Shown one piece after another: positions 33,767-41,470 of a stretch of 64,000 nucleotides of DNA. Location of the stretch: the NCBI RefSeq assembly GCF_004331455.1, contig NZ_SJJR01000012.1, forward strand, positions 1 through 64,000. The letters are read 5' to 3'. Made by a program: the position numbers and the translations under genes. The notes beneath the pieces were generated by a model that saw only the letters and a program-made list of their open reading frames with translations, was not told where the DNA came from and ran no database searches. The stretch's first letter is position 1; each line of letters starts with the position of its first letter. The DNA is from Micromonospora zingiberis. Lineage in GTDB: Bacteria > Actinomycetota > Actinomycetes > Mycobacteriales > Micromonosporaceae.

Positions 33767-34210
33767 ATGGAGGAACATCCGCAACTGCTGCCGCTGCTGA
33801 CGGTGGCCACCGGCCCGATGCGTGGGGTCGGTTTCCGGCTGCGACACGAGCCGCTGGTGATCGGCCGTGACCCGGCGGTCGACATCGTCGTGCACGATCC
33901 GCACCTGAGTCGCCGGCACGCCGAGGTCCGGCTGACCGGGGACGGGGTCTCCCTGGTGGATCTCGGCTCCACGAACGGCACCTGGGTGAACGAACTGCGT
34001 ACCACCGCGGTCGTCCGGCTCGCCGACGGAGACGTGATCCGGATCGGCCGTACCGAGTTGCGCTTCTTCGATCCCGGCCTGGCGCGGACCGATCCGGTGG
34101 GCCTGAGCCTCGGGTTGCCCCGACAGGAGCGGCGCACCACGCTGGTGCTGCCCGTCCCGGCCGGCCCCACGCCAGGCCAGGTCGCGTCCACCCCGGCGGT
34201 GGCCCCGTAG
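33767..34210 (+). CDS. FHA-domain protein
   Basis: The 147-residue protein is nearly all forkhead-associated domain (about 10-105), which binds phosphothreonine peptides. Conserved contacts are intact: VIGRDPAVDIVV, HLSRRHAEV and DLGSTNGTWVN. The C-terminal 40 residues are Pro/Thr-rich. Alone at its locus, it likely reads Ser/Thr kinase signalling; its partner is unknown. Confidence 0.9.
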   Translation: MEEHPQLLPLLTVATGPMRGVGFRLRHEPLVIGRDPAVDIVVHDPHLSRRHAEVRLTGDGVSLVDLGSTNGTWVNELRTTAVVRLADGDVIRIGRTELRFFDPGLARTDPVGLSLGLPRQERRTTLVLPVPAGPTPGQVASTPAVAP

Positions 34211-34296
34211 CAGGCTGTCCGCGCCCACCCCGCGCCGGCTGGAATTCGCCCCGCGACCGGGCGGCGGCGCGCGGCGTGGCAGACTCGCGCGCATAG

Positions 34297-34314
34297 CCTT
34301 AGCGGCCGTTAAAG
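34297..34314 (+). promoter_or_regulatory. Candidate acyl-CoA operator, site 2
   Basis: CCTTAGCGGCCGTTAAAG, 35 bp before the tandem dehydrogenase start. The core TTA-N-CGGCCG-N-TAA is a near-perfect palindrome, in register with the sites at 24480, 46225 and 49482. Confidence 0.6.
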
Positions 34315-34349
34315 TCCGGCCGTACGGAGCGGACAGGGGAGGCCGGTTG

Positions 34350-35999
34350 ATGGCGCGCGAGTTCACCAGTGTGGGCGTGGTGGGGTTGGGCACCATGGGT
34401 GCCGGCATCGTCGAGGTGTTCGCCCGCAACGGCATCGACGTGCTGGCCGTGGAGATCTCCGACGCCGCCCTGGACCGCGGGCGGGCCAACCTGACCGGCT
34501 CGACCGACCGGGCGGTGGCCCGGGGCAAGCTCGCCGAGGCAGACCGGGACGCCCTGCTCGGCCGGGTCACCTTCGCCGTCGGGCTGTCCGCGCTGCACTC
34601 GGTGGACCTGGTGATCGAGGCGGTTCCGGAGCGCCTCGACCTGAAGCAGCGGCTCTTCGCCGAGTTGGACCGGGTGTGCAAGCCGGAGGCGATCCTCGCC
34701 ACCAACACCTCGTCGCTGAGCGTCACCGAGATCTCGGTGGCGACCGGCCGACCCCAGCAGGTGATCGGCATCCACTTCTTCAACCCGGCGCCGGTGATGA
34801 AGCTGGTCGAGGTCGTGCGTACGGTGGTCACCTCCGCCGACGTGGTGGCCGACGTCGAGGCGCTCTGCGTGCGGCTCGGCAAGGTCGACGTGACGATCAA
34901 CGATCGGGCCGGGTTCATCGCCAACGCCCTGCTGTTCGGGTATCTCAACCACGCGGTCGGCATTTTCGAGGCCCGGTACGCCAGCCGCGAGGACATCGAC
35001 GCCGCGATGAAGCTCGGGTGCGGTCTGCCGATGGGCCCGCTGGCCCTGATGGACCTGATCGGCCTGGACACCGCGTACGAGATCCTCGACACCATGTACC
35101 GGCGTGGCGGGCGAGACCGTCGGCACGCCCCGGTGCCGCTGCTCCGGCAGATGGTCACCGCTGGGCTGCTCGGTCGGAAGTCCGGCCGTGGCTTCTACAC
35201 CTACGAGCGGCCCGGCTCGGCCAAACTCGTACCGGACGAGCTGTCGCCGGATCCGGCGCAGTCGGCACCCGCCGACGGCGGGCGAGTCATCACCAAGGTC
35301 GGCGTGGTCGGCGCCGGGGCGAGGGCCGCCGGCCTCATCGAGGTCTTCACCGCCGCCGGCTACCAGGTCGTGTCGGGCGAGGGGAGCCCCGGCACGCTGG
35401 AACAGCTGGCCGACGTCGACCTGGTGATCGAGGCGGTGGCCGAGGACTTGGGCGTCAAGAAGGCCCTCTTCGCCACCCTGGACGAGGTCTGCAAGCCGGG
35501 CGTGGTGCTGGCCACCACCACCGCAGCGCTGCCGGTGATCGAGCTGGCGATGGCCACCCAACGCCCGGCCGACGTGGTGGGCCTGCACTTCTTCGACCCG
35601 GCCAGGCCGCTGGTGGAGATCGTCCGGACGATCCGTACCTCGGCGGAGACCGCCGACACCGCCCGCGCGGTCGCCGCCGCCCTCGGCAAGACCGGCATAG
35701 TCTGCGACGATCGGTCCGGTTTCATCGTCAACGCGCTGTTGTTCCCGTACCTCAACGACGCGGTGCGGATGCTGGAGGCCAACTACTCCAGCACGGACGA
35801 CATCGACAACGCGATGAAGCTGGGCTGCGGCTACCCGACGGGCCCCTTCGAGCTGCTCGACGCGGTCGGGCTGGACCTGGCGCTGGCCATCCAGCGGGCG
35901 CTGTACCTGGAAACGCGGGAGCCCGGACTCGCCCCGGCGCCGCTGCTGGAACAACTCGTCACCGCCACCCGCACCTTCCGCACCCACCCCCGCCCCTAG
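34350..35999 (+). CDS. Tandem 3-hydroxyacyl-CoA dehydrogenase
   Basis: The 549-residue protein contains two 3HCDH modules. The first (about 1-295) is complete: VGLGTMGAGIVEVFA, catalytic His in GIHFFNPAPVMKL and RAGFIANALLFGYLN. The second (about 310-549) keeps GLHFFDPARPL and RSGFIVNALLFPYLND but its Rossmann loop is GAGARAAG and about 40 residues after the second strand are missing, so it may not bind NAD. AGGGGAGG lies 7 nt before ATG 34350. Role in beta-oxidation of acyl-CoA is likely. Confidence 0.9.
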   Translation: MAREFTSVGVVGLGTMGAGIVEVFARNGIDVLAVEISDAALDRGRANLTGSTDRAVARGKLAEADRDALLGRVTFAVGLSALHSVDLVIEAVPERLDLKQRLFAELDRVCKPEAILATNTSSLSVTEISVATGRPQQVIGIHFFNPAPVMKLVEVVRTVVTSADVVADVEALCVRLGKVDVTINDRAGFIANALLFGYLNHAVGIFEARYASREDIDAAMKLGCGLPMGPLALMDLIGLDTAYEILDTMYRRGGRDRRHAPVPLLRQMVTAGLLGRKSGRGFYTYERPGSAKLVPDELSPDPAQSAPADGGRVITKVGVVGAGARAAGLIEVFTAAGYQVVSGEGSPGTLEQLADVDLVIEAVAEDLGVKKALFATLDEVCKPGVVLATTTAALPVIELAMATQRPADVVGLHFFDPARPLVEIVRTIRTSAETADTARAVAAALGKTGIVCDDRSGFIVNALLFPYLNDAVRMLEANYSSTDDIDNAMKLGCGYPTGPFELLDAVGLDLALAIQRALYLETREPGLAPAPLLEQLVTATRTFRTHPRP

Positions 36000-36047
36000 C
36001 CGCACCGGCGGGCTTGCTTGGTGGAGGGGTTGGCGGTGGGGGTGGCG

Positions 36048-36107
36048 GTGTAAGGAAGGGCACCTTATTAACGCCTCCGGTAGAGGAAGGGCCCCTTGTT
36101 AACACCA
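36048..36107. repeat. Micromonospora-type intergenic repeat, copy 6
   Basis: Intact reverse-orientation copy: GTGTAAGGAAGGGCACCTTA, TTAACGCCTCCGGTAGAGG, AAGGGCCCCTTGTTAACACC. It is the reference for the interrupted copy at 25400. Confidence 0.9.
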
Positions 36108-36160
36108 CCGGCGCCACCTCACAGCAGGTGTGCCGCCGGTACGCCCGTACGCTGGATGAT

Positions 36161-36487
36161 GTGAGTCCCCGTCGTAACCGTCCTCGCCGCGACGACGCCG
36201 CAGCCCTGGACGCCGAGCGCGCCCGCCACGGCGTCGCGTCGGTGCAGCAGTGGCGCGACGGCGACTGGCAGGTACGCGCGATCAGCGGTGGCGCGTCGGT
36301 GAAGACGTACCGCTGCCCCGGTTGTGACCAGGAGATCCGACCTGGCGTGGCGCACCTGGTCGCGTGGCCGGCGGACGGCCGGGGCGACCTGACGGACCGG
36401 CGGCACTGGCACAGCGGTTGTTGGCGGGCTCGTGAGCGTCGAGCCCCGGCGGTCCAGCGCGGGCGGAGCGCGCCCCGCCACGGCTGA
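36161..36487 (+). CDS. Small conserved zinc-ribbon-like protein
   Basis: The 108-residue product has an Arg-rich N-terminus and a CPGC ... H ... HWHSGCW arrangement (about 51-91), suggesting one zinc site. Similar small proteins are conserved in actinomycetes next to an alpha/beta hydrolase gene, as here, and are sometimes labelled ATP/GTP-binding without evidence. Function unknown. GTG start at 36161 chosen as the first codon after the intergenic repeat that gives a plausible length. Confidence 0.72.
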   Translation: MSPRRNRPRRDDAAALDAERARHGVASVQQWRDGDWQVRAISGGASVKTYRCPGCDQEIRPGVAHLVAWPADGRGDLTDRRHWHSGCWRARERRAPAVQRGRSAPRHG

Positions 36488-36501
36488 CGTCGGCCCGACC
36501 C

Positions 36502-36561
36502 GGTGTTAATAAGGGGCCCTTCCTCTACCGGAGGCGTTAATAGGGGGCCCTTCCTTACACC
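36502..36561. repeat. Micromonospora-type intergenic repeat, copy 7
   Basis: GGTGTTAATAAGGGGCCCTTCC, CTACCGGAGGC, GTTAATAGGGGGCCCTTCCTT and ACACC, 27 bp before the hydrolase start. Reads opposite to copy 6, so the small zinc-ribbon gene is bracketed by inverted copies. Confidence 0.9.
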
Positions 36562-36587
36562 GCACCCAGGCAGGGGAGACTGAAGGT

Positions 36588-37394
36588 ATGAGTGCACCCA
36601 TTCGCGCGTCCTCGATTCTGCCGGGGCACCGGGAGGACATCGAGTTGCACACCGCGGACGGGCTGCGCCTGGTCGGTGAGCTGGCCCGCCCGGTCGACCG
36701 GCCACCGGCGGCCACCCTGGTCTGCCTGCACCCGCTGCCCACCCATGGCGGGATGATGGACAGCCACGTGTTCCGCAAGGCGGCCTGGCGGCTGCCCGCG
36801 CTGGCCGACGTGGCGGTGCTCAGGTTCAACACGCGCGGCACCAGCAGTGTGCGTGGCACCAGCGAGGGGACGTTCGACTCGGCCGTCGGCGAGCGCTTCG
36901 ACGTGGCCGCCGCCATCGAGTACGCCGAGTTCCACGAGCTGCCGAACGTCTGGCTGCTCGGCTGGTCGTTCGGCACCGACCTGACCCTCAGGTACGGCTG
37001 CGACCCGGCGGTGACCGGCGCGATCCTGCTCTCGCCGCCGCTGCGTTTCTCCGGCCCGGCCGACCTGGCCCAGTGGGCTGAGTCGGGCAAGCCGCTCACC
37101 GCGCTGGTGCCGGAGTTCGACGACTATCTCCGCCCCGAGCAGGCCCGTGAGCGGTTCGCGGCGGTGCCGCAGGCCGAGGTGGTCGGCGTACCGGGGGCGA
37201 AGCACCTCTGGGTCGGTGACGCCGAGACCGTGCTCGACGAGGTGGTCCGGCGGGTCAACCCGGCGGTGCCGGTGCCGCTGCCGACCACCTGGGACGGCCC
37301 GATGGAGACCGGCGACGCCAGCGCGTACGCCGACCGCACGGTGGCCGCGTTCGCCGACGTCCCGGTGACGGGCCCGGAGCAGCGTCAAGCCTGA
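36588..37394 (+). CDS. Alpha/beta hydrolase
   Basis: The 268-residue protein has the nucleophile elbow GWSFGTD, a preceding strand with CLHPLPTHGG (oxyanion region) and a late His in PGAKHLWVGD. It matches the dienelactone-hydrolase/CocE-like small hydrolases linked to the zinc-ribbon gene in actinobacteria. Substrate unknown. The stop lies within the first of three 26-bp tandem units. Confidence 0.88.
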   Translation: MSAPIRASSILPGHREDIELHTADGLRLVGELARPVDRPPAATLVCLHPLPTHGGMMDSHVFRKAAWRLPALADVAVLRFNTRGTSSVRGTSEGTFDSAVGERFDVAAAIEYAEFHELPNVWLLGWSFGTDLTLRYGCDPAVTGAILLSPPLRFSGPADLAQWAESGKPLTALVPEFDDYLRPEQARERFAAVPQAEVVGVPGAKHLWVGDAETVLDEVVRRVNPAVPVPLPTTWDGPMETGDASAYADRTVAAFADVPVTGPEQRQA

Positions 37395-37452
37395 CCGGCC
37401 CGGGGCAGCGTCGAGCCTGACCGGCCCGGGGCAGCGTCGGGCCTGACCGGCC
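37375..37452. repeat. 26-bp tandem repeat, three units
   Basis: Three units of CGG(G/A)GCAGCGTC(A/G)(A/G)GCCTGACCGGCC. The first covers the end of the hydrolase gene, so the stop TGA is repeated in each unit. Confidence 0.85.
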
Positions 37453-37468
37453 CGGAGCGAGTGAGTGG

Positions 37469-39010
37469 TCAGCGGGCGTCCTGACGGGGGAGTACCACCT
37501 CGCGCAGGATCAGTTGGACGGCCGCCACGGTGGGGATGGCGATGAGCGCGCCGATCACGCCCAGCAGGGACACCCCGAGTAGCGCCGCGACCAGCGCGGC
37601 GACCTCGTTGACGTGCACCGACCGGCGCATGATCTTGGGGTAGATGAGGTAGTTCTCGATCTGCTGGTAGACGACGAAGAAGACCACGCAGGCGATCCCG
37701 ATGGACGGGTCGGTCGCGAAGCCGACCAGGCTGACGATCACCGCACCGAGCGTCGCGCCGATCTGCGGGATCAGGTCGGTCACCGCGACGACGACGGCCA
37801 GCGCGAACGGGTACGGCAGGCCGAGGACCAGCGCGAACACGAAGGTGGTCGCCCCGGCCAGCACCGCGATGGCGAGCGCGCCGACCATGTACGCGCCGAC
37901 CTTGGTCAGGATCTCGTCGCCGATGAGCTGCACCCGCTCCCGACGGGAGCCCGGCACCAACGCGTACCCGAGGTCGCGCATCCGGTCGAAGTAGACCAGG
38001 AAGTAGATGGTCAGCACCAGCACGGTCAGCACCCGGAAGACCGTGCCGAAGACCAGCTGGGCGCCGCCGAGCACGCCGCCCAACGCCCGGCCGACCACAT
38101 CCGCGTTGGCCGCCTCCTGGACCCGGCGCGTCAGGTCGAAGCGCACCACGAGGTCGTTGACGGTTTCGTTGCGGCGCAGCGCGTCCAGGTAGCTCGGCAC
38201 CTGGTCGAGGAACTGCCCGGACTGGGTCACGATCGGCGGTACCAGGGCCAGCACACCGGCGCCGAGCAGCGCCAGCACGGTCAGCGTCACCGTCGCCACC
38301 GCGAGCCCGCGCGGCACACCCCAGGAGCGCAGCCGGACCACCGCCGGGTGCAGACCCACCGCGAGGAACAACGCGATGACCACCAGGACCAGGATCCCCG
38401 CCGCGTTGCGCAACCCCAGATAGACGGCGTACGCGGACAGTACGCCGAGGGCGCCGGTGAAGCCGACCAGGAAACTGTTGCGCCGCAGCGGGCGCCCCGG
38501 AATCCCGAACCTTCCGGCGTCCCCACCCACCATCCGATGTGCCGGAGCGGGCGCCGCCACCGCCCCCGGCGACGCCGGAACGGATTCCGTCGGCGGGTGC
38601 GGGGCTGTGGTGGGTGCTGGCTGGTGTGGCGCTGTGGTGGGTGCGGTCGGTTGGTGTGGCGGTGCGGTGGGCCCGGTGGGCTGGTGTGGCGCTGTGGTGG
38701 GCTGGTGTGGCGGTGTGGTGGGCGCGGTGGGTTGGTGTGGCGGTGTGGTGGGTGCGGTGGGTTGGTGTGGCGGTGTGGTGGGTGCGGTGGGTTGGTGTGG
38801 CGGTGTGGTGGGTGCGGTGGGTTGGTGTGGCGGTGTGGTGGGCGCGGTCGGTTGGTGCGGTGGTGAGGTGGGCCCGGCTGGTTGGTGCGGTGCCAGGGGG
38901 GTCGCTTCCGGGGCGCCGGGTGGTACCTCGGGTGCGGTTGTGCCATCGCCCGGCCCGGCCCCGCCGTCCGCCGATCCTGCCCGGGACTGCTTCGGCCTGT
39001 CTTGCGCCAT
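37469..39010 (-). CDS. AI-2E-family transporter with Pro/His-rich N-terminal repeats
   Basis: The 513-residue protein has an N-terminal cytosolic tail (about 1-165) followed by an AI-2E_transport domain with about eight membrane helices (VLSAYAVYLGLR to VAAVQLILREVV). The tail contains seven or more 10-residue repeats of TTPPHQPTAP type encoded by a 30-bp tandem repeat. The family covers AI-2 exporters and Na/H antiporters; the substrate cannot be told. The start ATG at 39010 sits next to imperfect intergenic repeats. Confidence 0.88.
   Translation of the reverse strand: MAQDRPKQSRAGSADGGAGPGDGTTAPEVPPGAPEATPLAPHQPAGPTSPPHQPTAPTTPPHQPTAPTTPPHQPTAPTTPPHQPTAPTTPPHQPTAPTTPPHQPTTAPHQPTGPTAPPHQPTAPTTAPHQPAPTTAPHPPTESVPASPGAVAAPAPAHRMVGGDAGRFGIPGRPLRRNSFLVGFTGALGVLSAYAVYLGLRNAAGILVLVVIALFLAVGLHPAVVRLRSWGVPRGLAVATVTLTVLALLGAGVLALVPPIVTQSGQFLDQVPSYLDALRRNETVNDLVVRFDLTRRVQEAANADVVGRALGGVLGGAQLVFGTVFRVLTVLVLTIYFLVYFDRMRDLGYALVPGSRRERVQLIGDEILTKVGAYMVGALAIAVLAGATTFVFALVLGLPYPFALAVVVAVTDLIPQIGATLGAVIVSLVGFATDPSIGIACVVFFVVYQQIENYLIYPKIMRRSVHVNEVAALVAALLGVSLLGVIGALIAIPTVAAVQLILREVVLPRQDAR
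38621..38890. repeat. 30-bp coding minisatellite
   Basis: About nine in-frame units of GTTGGTGTGGCGGTGTGGTG plus GGTGCGGTGG. The units at 38731-38820 are identical; flanking ones diverge. The + strand reads as extremely G/T-rich. Encodes the PPHQPT tail of the AI-2E protein. Confidence 0.9.
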
Positions 39011-39055
39011 CGGTCTCCCCGTTCACGCGCCGACGTGCATCCGTCGGCTGTCCAT

Positions 39056-39236
39056 GCTGGCCCGGCCGGGCTGGTGGTCAAGCGGCCGGGCTGGTGGCCA
39101 AGCCCGCTTACCCCGAGGACACCGCAGTGAGCCGGGCTGCTGGCCCGGCCGGGCCAGCGGTCAAGCCCGCTTATCCGGGGGTGCCGCAGTGAGCAGGGCC
39201 GGGCTGCTGGCCCGGCCGGGCTGGCGGTCGCTGGTA
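39056..39236. repeat. Imperfect intergenic tandem repeat (about 67 bp unit)
   Basis: TGCTGGCCCGGCCGGGC starts three units (39056, 39138, 39205); the first two continue with CAAGCCCGCTTA and end with CCGCAGTGAG. No gene is supported between 39011 and 39292. Confidence 0.7.
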
Positions 39237-39292
39237 ATGGCCCGCCGCGCCCGGCGCGTCACCGACTCGCGGGGCGGGTGGTCGGAATGTGG

Positions 39293-39475
39293 TTACCGTC
39301 GCTTGACGTGGCCGATGAAGACCTGCCAGGTCTGCGGGGTGAACGCGAGCACCGGGCCCTGCCGGTCCTTGCTGTCGCGGACCGCCACCACGTCGGGCAG
39401 GTCGTCGGCCACCTCGACGCAGTCGGTGTTCCCGCTGCGGGTGGCGGTGCGCCAGGTCGCGCCGGTCAGGTCCAT
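39293..39475 (-). CDS. DUF397 protein
   Basis: The 60-residue product has the DUF397 pattern: TWRTATRSGNTDCVEVADD, VAVRDSKDRQGPVLAFT and QTWQVFIGHVK. DUF397 proteins of streptomycetes are partners or antagonists of the XRE regulator encoded beside them (WhiJ-like systems) and affect development and antibiotic production. It overlaps the XRE gene by 10 bp and is downstream of it, so they are co-expressed. Confidence 0.9.
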   Translation of the reverse strand: MDLTGATWRTATRSGNTDCVEVADDLPDVVAVRDSKDRQGPVLAFTPQTWQVFIGHVKRR

Positions 39476-40266
39476 GACTTCGCCACTTCCTTGAGGAGTT
39501 CGATCGACTGTTGGCGGGACAGTGCCTCGTTGCGCACGGTCTCCCACCGCGCCAACAGGGTAGCCAAATCGGCCTCGCTGTCGGTCGGCCGGGCGGTCAG
39601 CTGGGCTTCCTGGCTTGCTACCCAGCCTCCGTCCACGCCTCGCGCCAGAGAGAACGGGCCGGACAGTCCGATGTGTAGCCCGACGCTGAGCGGGATGACG
39701 TGGATGCTGATGTTCGGCCGCTCGGCGCAGGCGATCAGATGCTCGACCTGGTGCACCATCAGCCCCTGGAAGCGTTCGTCCCGACGGTGCAGGATGGCCT
39801 CGTCGATGACCGCGATGAGCTGGGGCGGGTCCGGGCGGGTGAGGATGCCCTGCCGGTCCAACCGGGCTGCGGCCCGACGCTCCACTTCCTCGTCGCTGAG
39901 CAGGTCGTCGCAGCGGATCACCGCGCGGGCGTAACCCTCGGTCTGGAGCAGCGCCGGGATCAGTGTGGGCTGGAAGACCCGGAGCTGGCTGGCCAGGCGT
40001 TCGGCGTCCAGCCAGGGCAGGAACCACGAGGGCTGGCCTTCCCGCTCGGCGATCCGCAGCAGCGCCACCAGCAGGTCGCCGGAGCGCAGCACCTCGTCGG
40101 CGCGGGCGAGCAACGACCGGTCGTACGGTCGGCTGCCGGTCTCGACGGCGGAGACCATCGACGGTGAGTAGTGCACCAGCTTGCCGAACTCCTCCTGGCT
40201 CAGCCCGGCGGCGACGCGCAGCCGGCGTAACTGGGCCCGGATCAGGTCGGCGGTCGATTCCTCCAC
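39466..40266 (-). CDS. XRE-family regulator with DUF5753
   Basis: The 266-residue protein has an N-terminal helix-turn-helix (LRVAAGLSQEEFGKLVHYSP, about 15-40) and a C-terminal DUF5753 domain with FQPTLIPALLQTEGYARAVI and ERPNISIHVIPLSVG. This WhiJ-like family is amplified in actinomycetes and is paired with DUF397 proteins. GTG at 40266 follows GGAGG. Targets unknown. The upstream gap 40267-40599 contains one strong hairpin and no gene. Confidence 0.92.
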   Translation of the reverse strand: MEESTADLIRAQLRRLRVAAGLSQEEFGKLVHYSPSMVSAVETGSRPYDRSLLARADEVLRSGDLLVALLRIAEREGQPSWFLPWLDAERLASQLRVFQPTLIPALLQTEGYARAVIRCDDLLSDEEVERRAAARLDRQGILTRPDPPQLIAVIDEAILHRRDERFQGLMVHQVEHLIACAERPNISIHVIPLSVGLHIGLSGPFSLARGVDGGWVASQEAQLTARPTDSEADLATLLARWETVRNEALSRQQSIELLKEVAKSWT

Positions 40267-40440
40267 AGTGCCTCCACAATCGGGTGCCGAATATCGCTCG
40301 TCATCCCCTGGTGGTGCATGGGCTGCGCACCCACGTTACGACCAGGCTCGATGCCTTCCGACAGTAGTCGCCCGGTCACCAGACTGTCAGTCATGCCGGG
40401 CTCGTCCGCTGCCGGGAAGGGGCGCGGACGGGTCTTGGCC

Positions 40441-40474
40441 GGGCCGCCCCCCTTTCCCCCGGGCGGGGCGGCCC
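40441..40474. terminator. Orphan GC-rich hairpin
   Basis: GGGCCGCCCC and GGGGCGGCCC are perfect 10-bp arms around a 14-nt pyrimidine-rich loop, in the gap between the XRE start and the MITE-like element. Confidence 0.45.
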
Positions 40475-40599
40475 CTTCCAGCCGCTTTGGGTGCAGTTGT
40501 TGTCGCTGGAGCGGCAACAGACGTACCCACAGCTTCCTTCGCGGAGGTCGACGTGCGTGTTCGGTCGTATCGGTGCCCGACGAACGTCCTGCCACTCAG

Positions 40600-40824
40600 C
40601 GCGACCGGTAATAGCCACCCAAGGGCGGGGAGATCTTGGTACGAATGTGCCCCAGGAGGGGCGCACTCGTACCAAGATCTCGGGTGCCATGGCGTGGCAG
40701 CGAGGCTGCGCAGAAGGTTGGTCGGGATCAGCGGCGGATCTCTGGACCTGTTACTTCCCAGGCTGCATCCGTCTCCGGCCGCCCGACCTCCCGCTGCGTC
40801 ACCATCACCAATTGCCGGTCGCTC
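40600..40824. mobile_element. MITE-like element, copy B (225 bp)
   Basis: Ends GCGCGACCGGTAAT and ATTGCCGGTCGCTC correspond to copy A at 25420. The internal hairpin ATCTTGGTACGA (40633-40644) / TCGTACCAAGAT (40667-40678), the GGCGTGGCAGCGAG segment and the CGACCTCCCGCTGCGTCACC segment are all shared. Flanks are TCA and TTG, so no target duplication remains. Confidence 0.72.
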
Positions 40825-40841
40825 TTGGGACCCACCGACAG

Positions 40842-40934
40842 ATGCCGCTACTGCTGCGGGCCGAGTACCGCCGGTGCCCGGGGCGGCGGCAGAGCCTGGG
40901 CCAGCAGTGGTACTCGAACGGAGGCCGCCCATGA
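40842..40934 (+). CDS. Possible leader peptide or small protein
   Basis: ATG 40842 opens a 30-codon frame (MPLLLRAEYRR ... SNGGRP) whose TGA overlaps the ATG of the next gene (ATGA). The coupling and basic composition are suggestive, but there is no clear Shine-Dalgarno and no recognised family. Confidence 0.35.
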   Translation: MPLLLRAEYRRCPGRRQSLGQQWYSNGGRP

Positions 40935-41266
40935 TCACGACCCAGCTACCGACGCCGGGCCGTGGCCCCCGGTCCGAGCATCCTCGCGCGGTCGGCGCCG
41001 ACGCCCCACACACCCCACTGCGCCCGATGTGGTGTTGCCGCGCAGATGGCCAGCCCTGGCCCTGTGCTCAGGCCCGGCTCCTGCTACGGGTCGAGTACGA
41101 CGGGAACCCGATCGGCCTGTCGATCTACCTCGCCGGCCTGATGTACGAGGCCATGCGCGACCTCTACCGGCTCAACCCGCACGACGGCCCGGAGCCCAAG
41201 GCGCTGTTCGAGCGGTTCGTCGCCTGGGGCCCGCGTCGCCGACCGCACCCCGAGCAGACGCCGTGA
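40931..41266 (+). CDS. Conserved actinobacterial hypothetical protein
   Basis: The 111-residue product contains MWCCRADGQPWPCAQARLLL and a following amphipathic region GLSIYLAGLMYEAMRDL. Short proteins with a C-x-x-x-G-x-P-W-P-C motif are widespread in Micromonosporaceae near XRE/DUF397 loci; some are labelled flavin reductase without basis. The two Cys pairs could bind a metal. Start ATG at 40931 follows GGAGG. Function unknown. Confidence 0.75.
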   Translation: MITTQLPTPGRGPRSEHPRAVGADAPHTPLRPMWCCRADGQPWPCAQARLLLRVEYDGNPIGLSIYLAGLMYEAMRDLYRLNPHDGPEPKALFERFVAWGPRRRPHPEQTP

Positions 41267-41470
41267 CCCGTCCAACCCAACGGGTGACCCGGCAGCCTGT
41301 CTCGCGTCGGCATCTGCCGACGCCGAGCCCGGCGCACCTCACACGCGAGGATCGTCCGGCCCGCACCGAGGCGCGCAAGCTGCCGGCCGGAGGCGCGCCG
41401 GGCGGAGGGCGCGTGTCGGCCGGAGGCGCCGGGTGGGCACGTGTCGGGCGGAAGGTCAGTCGGGCGGGGG

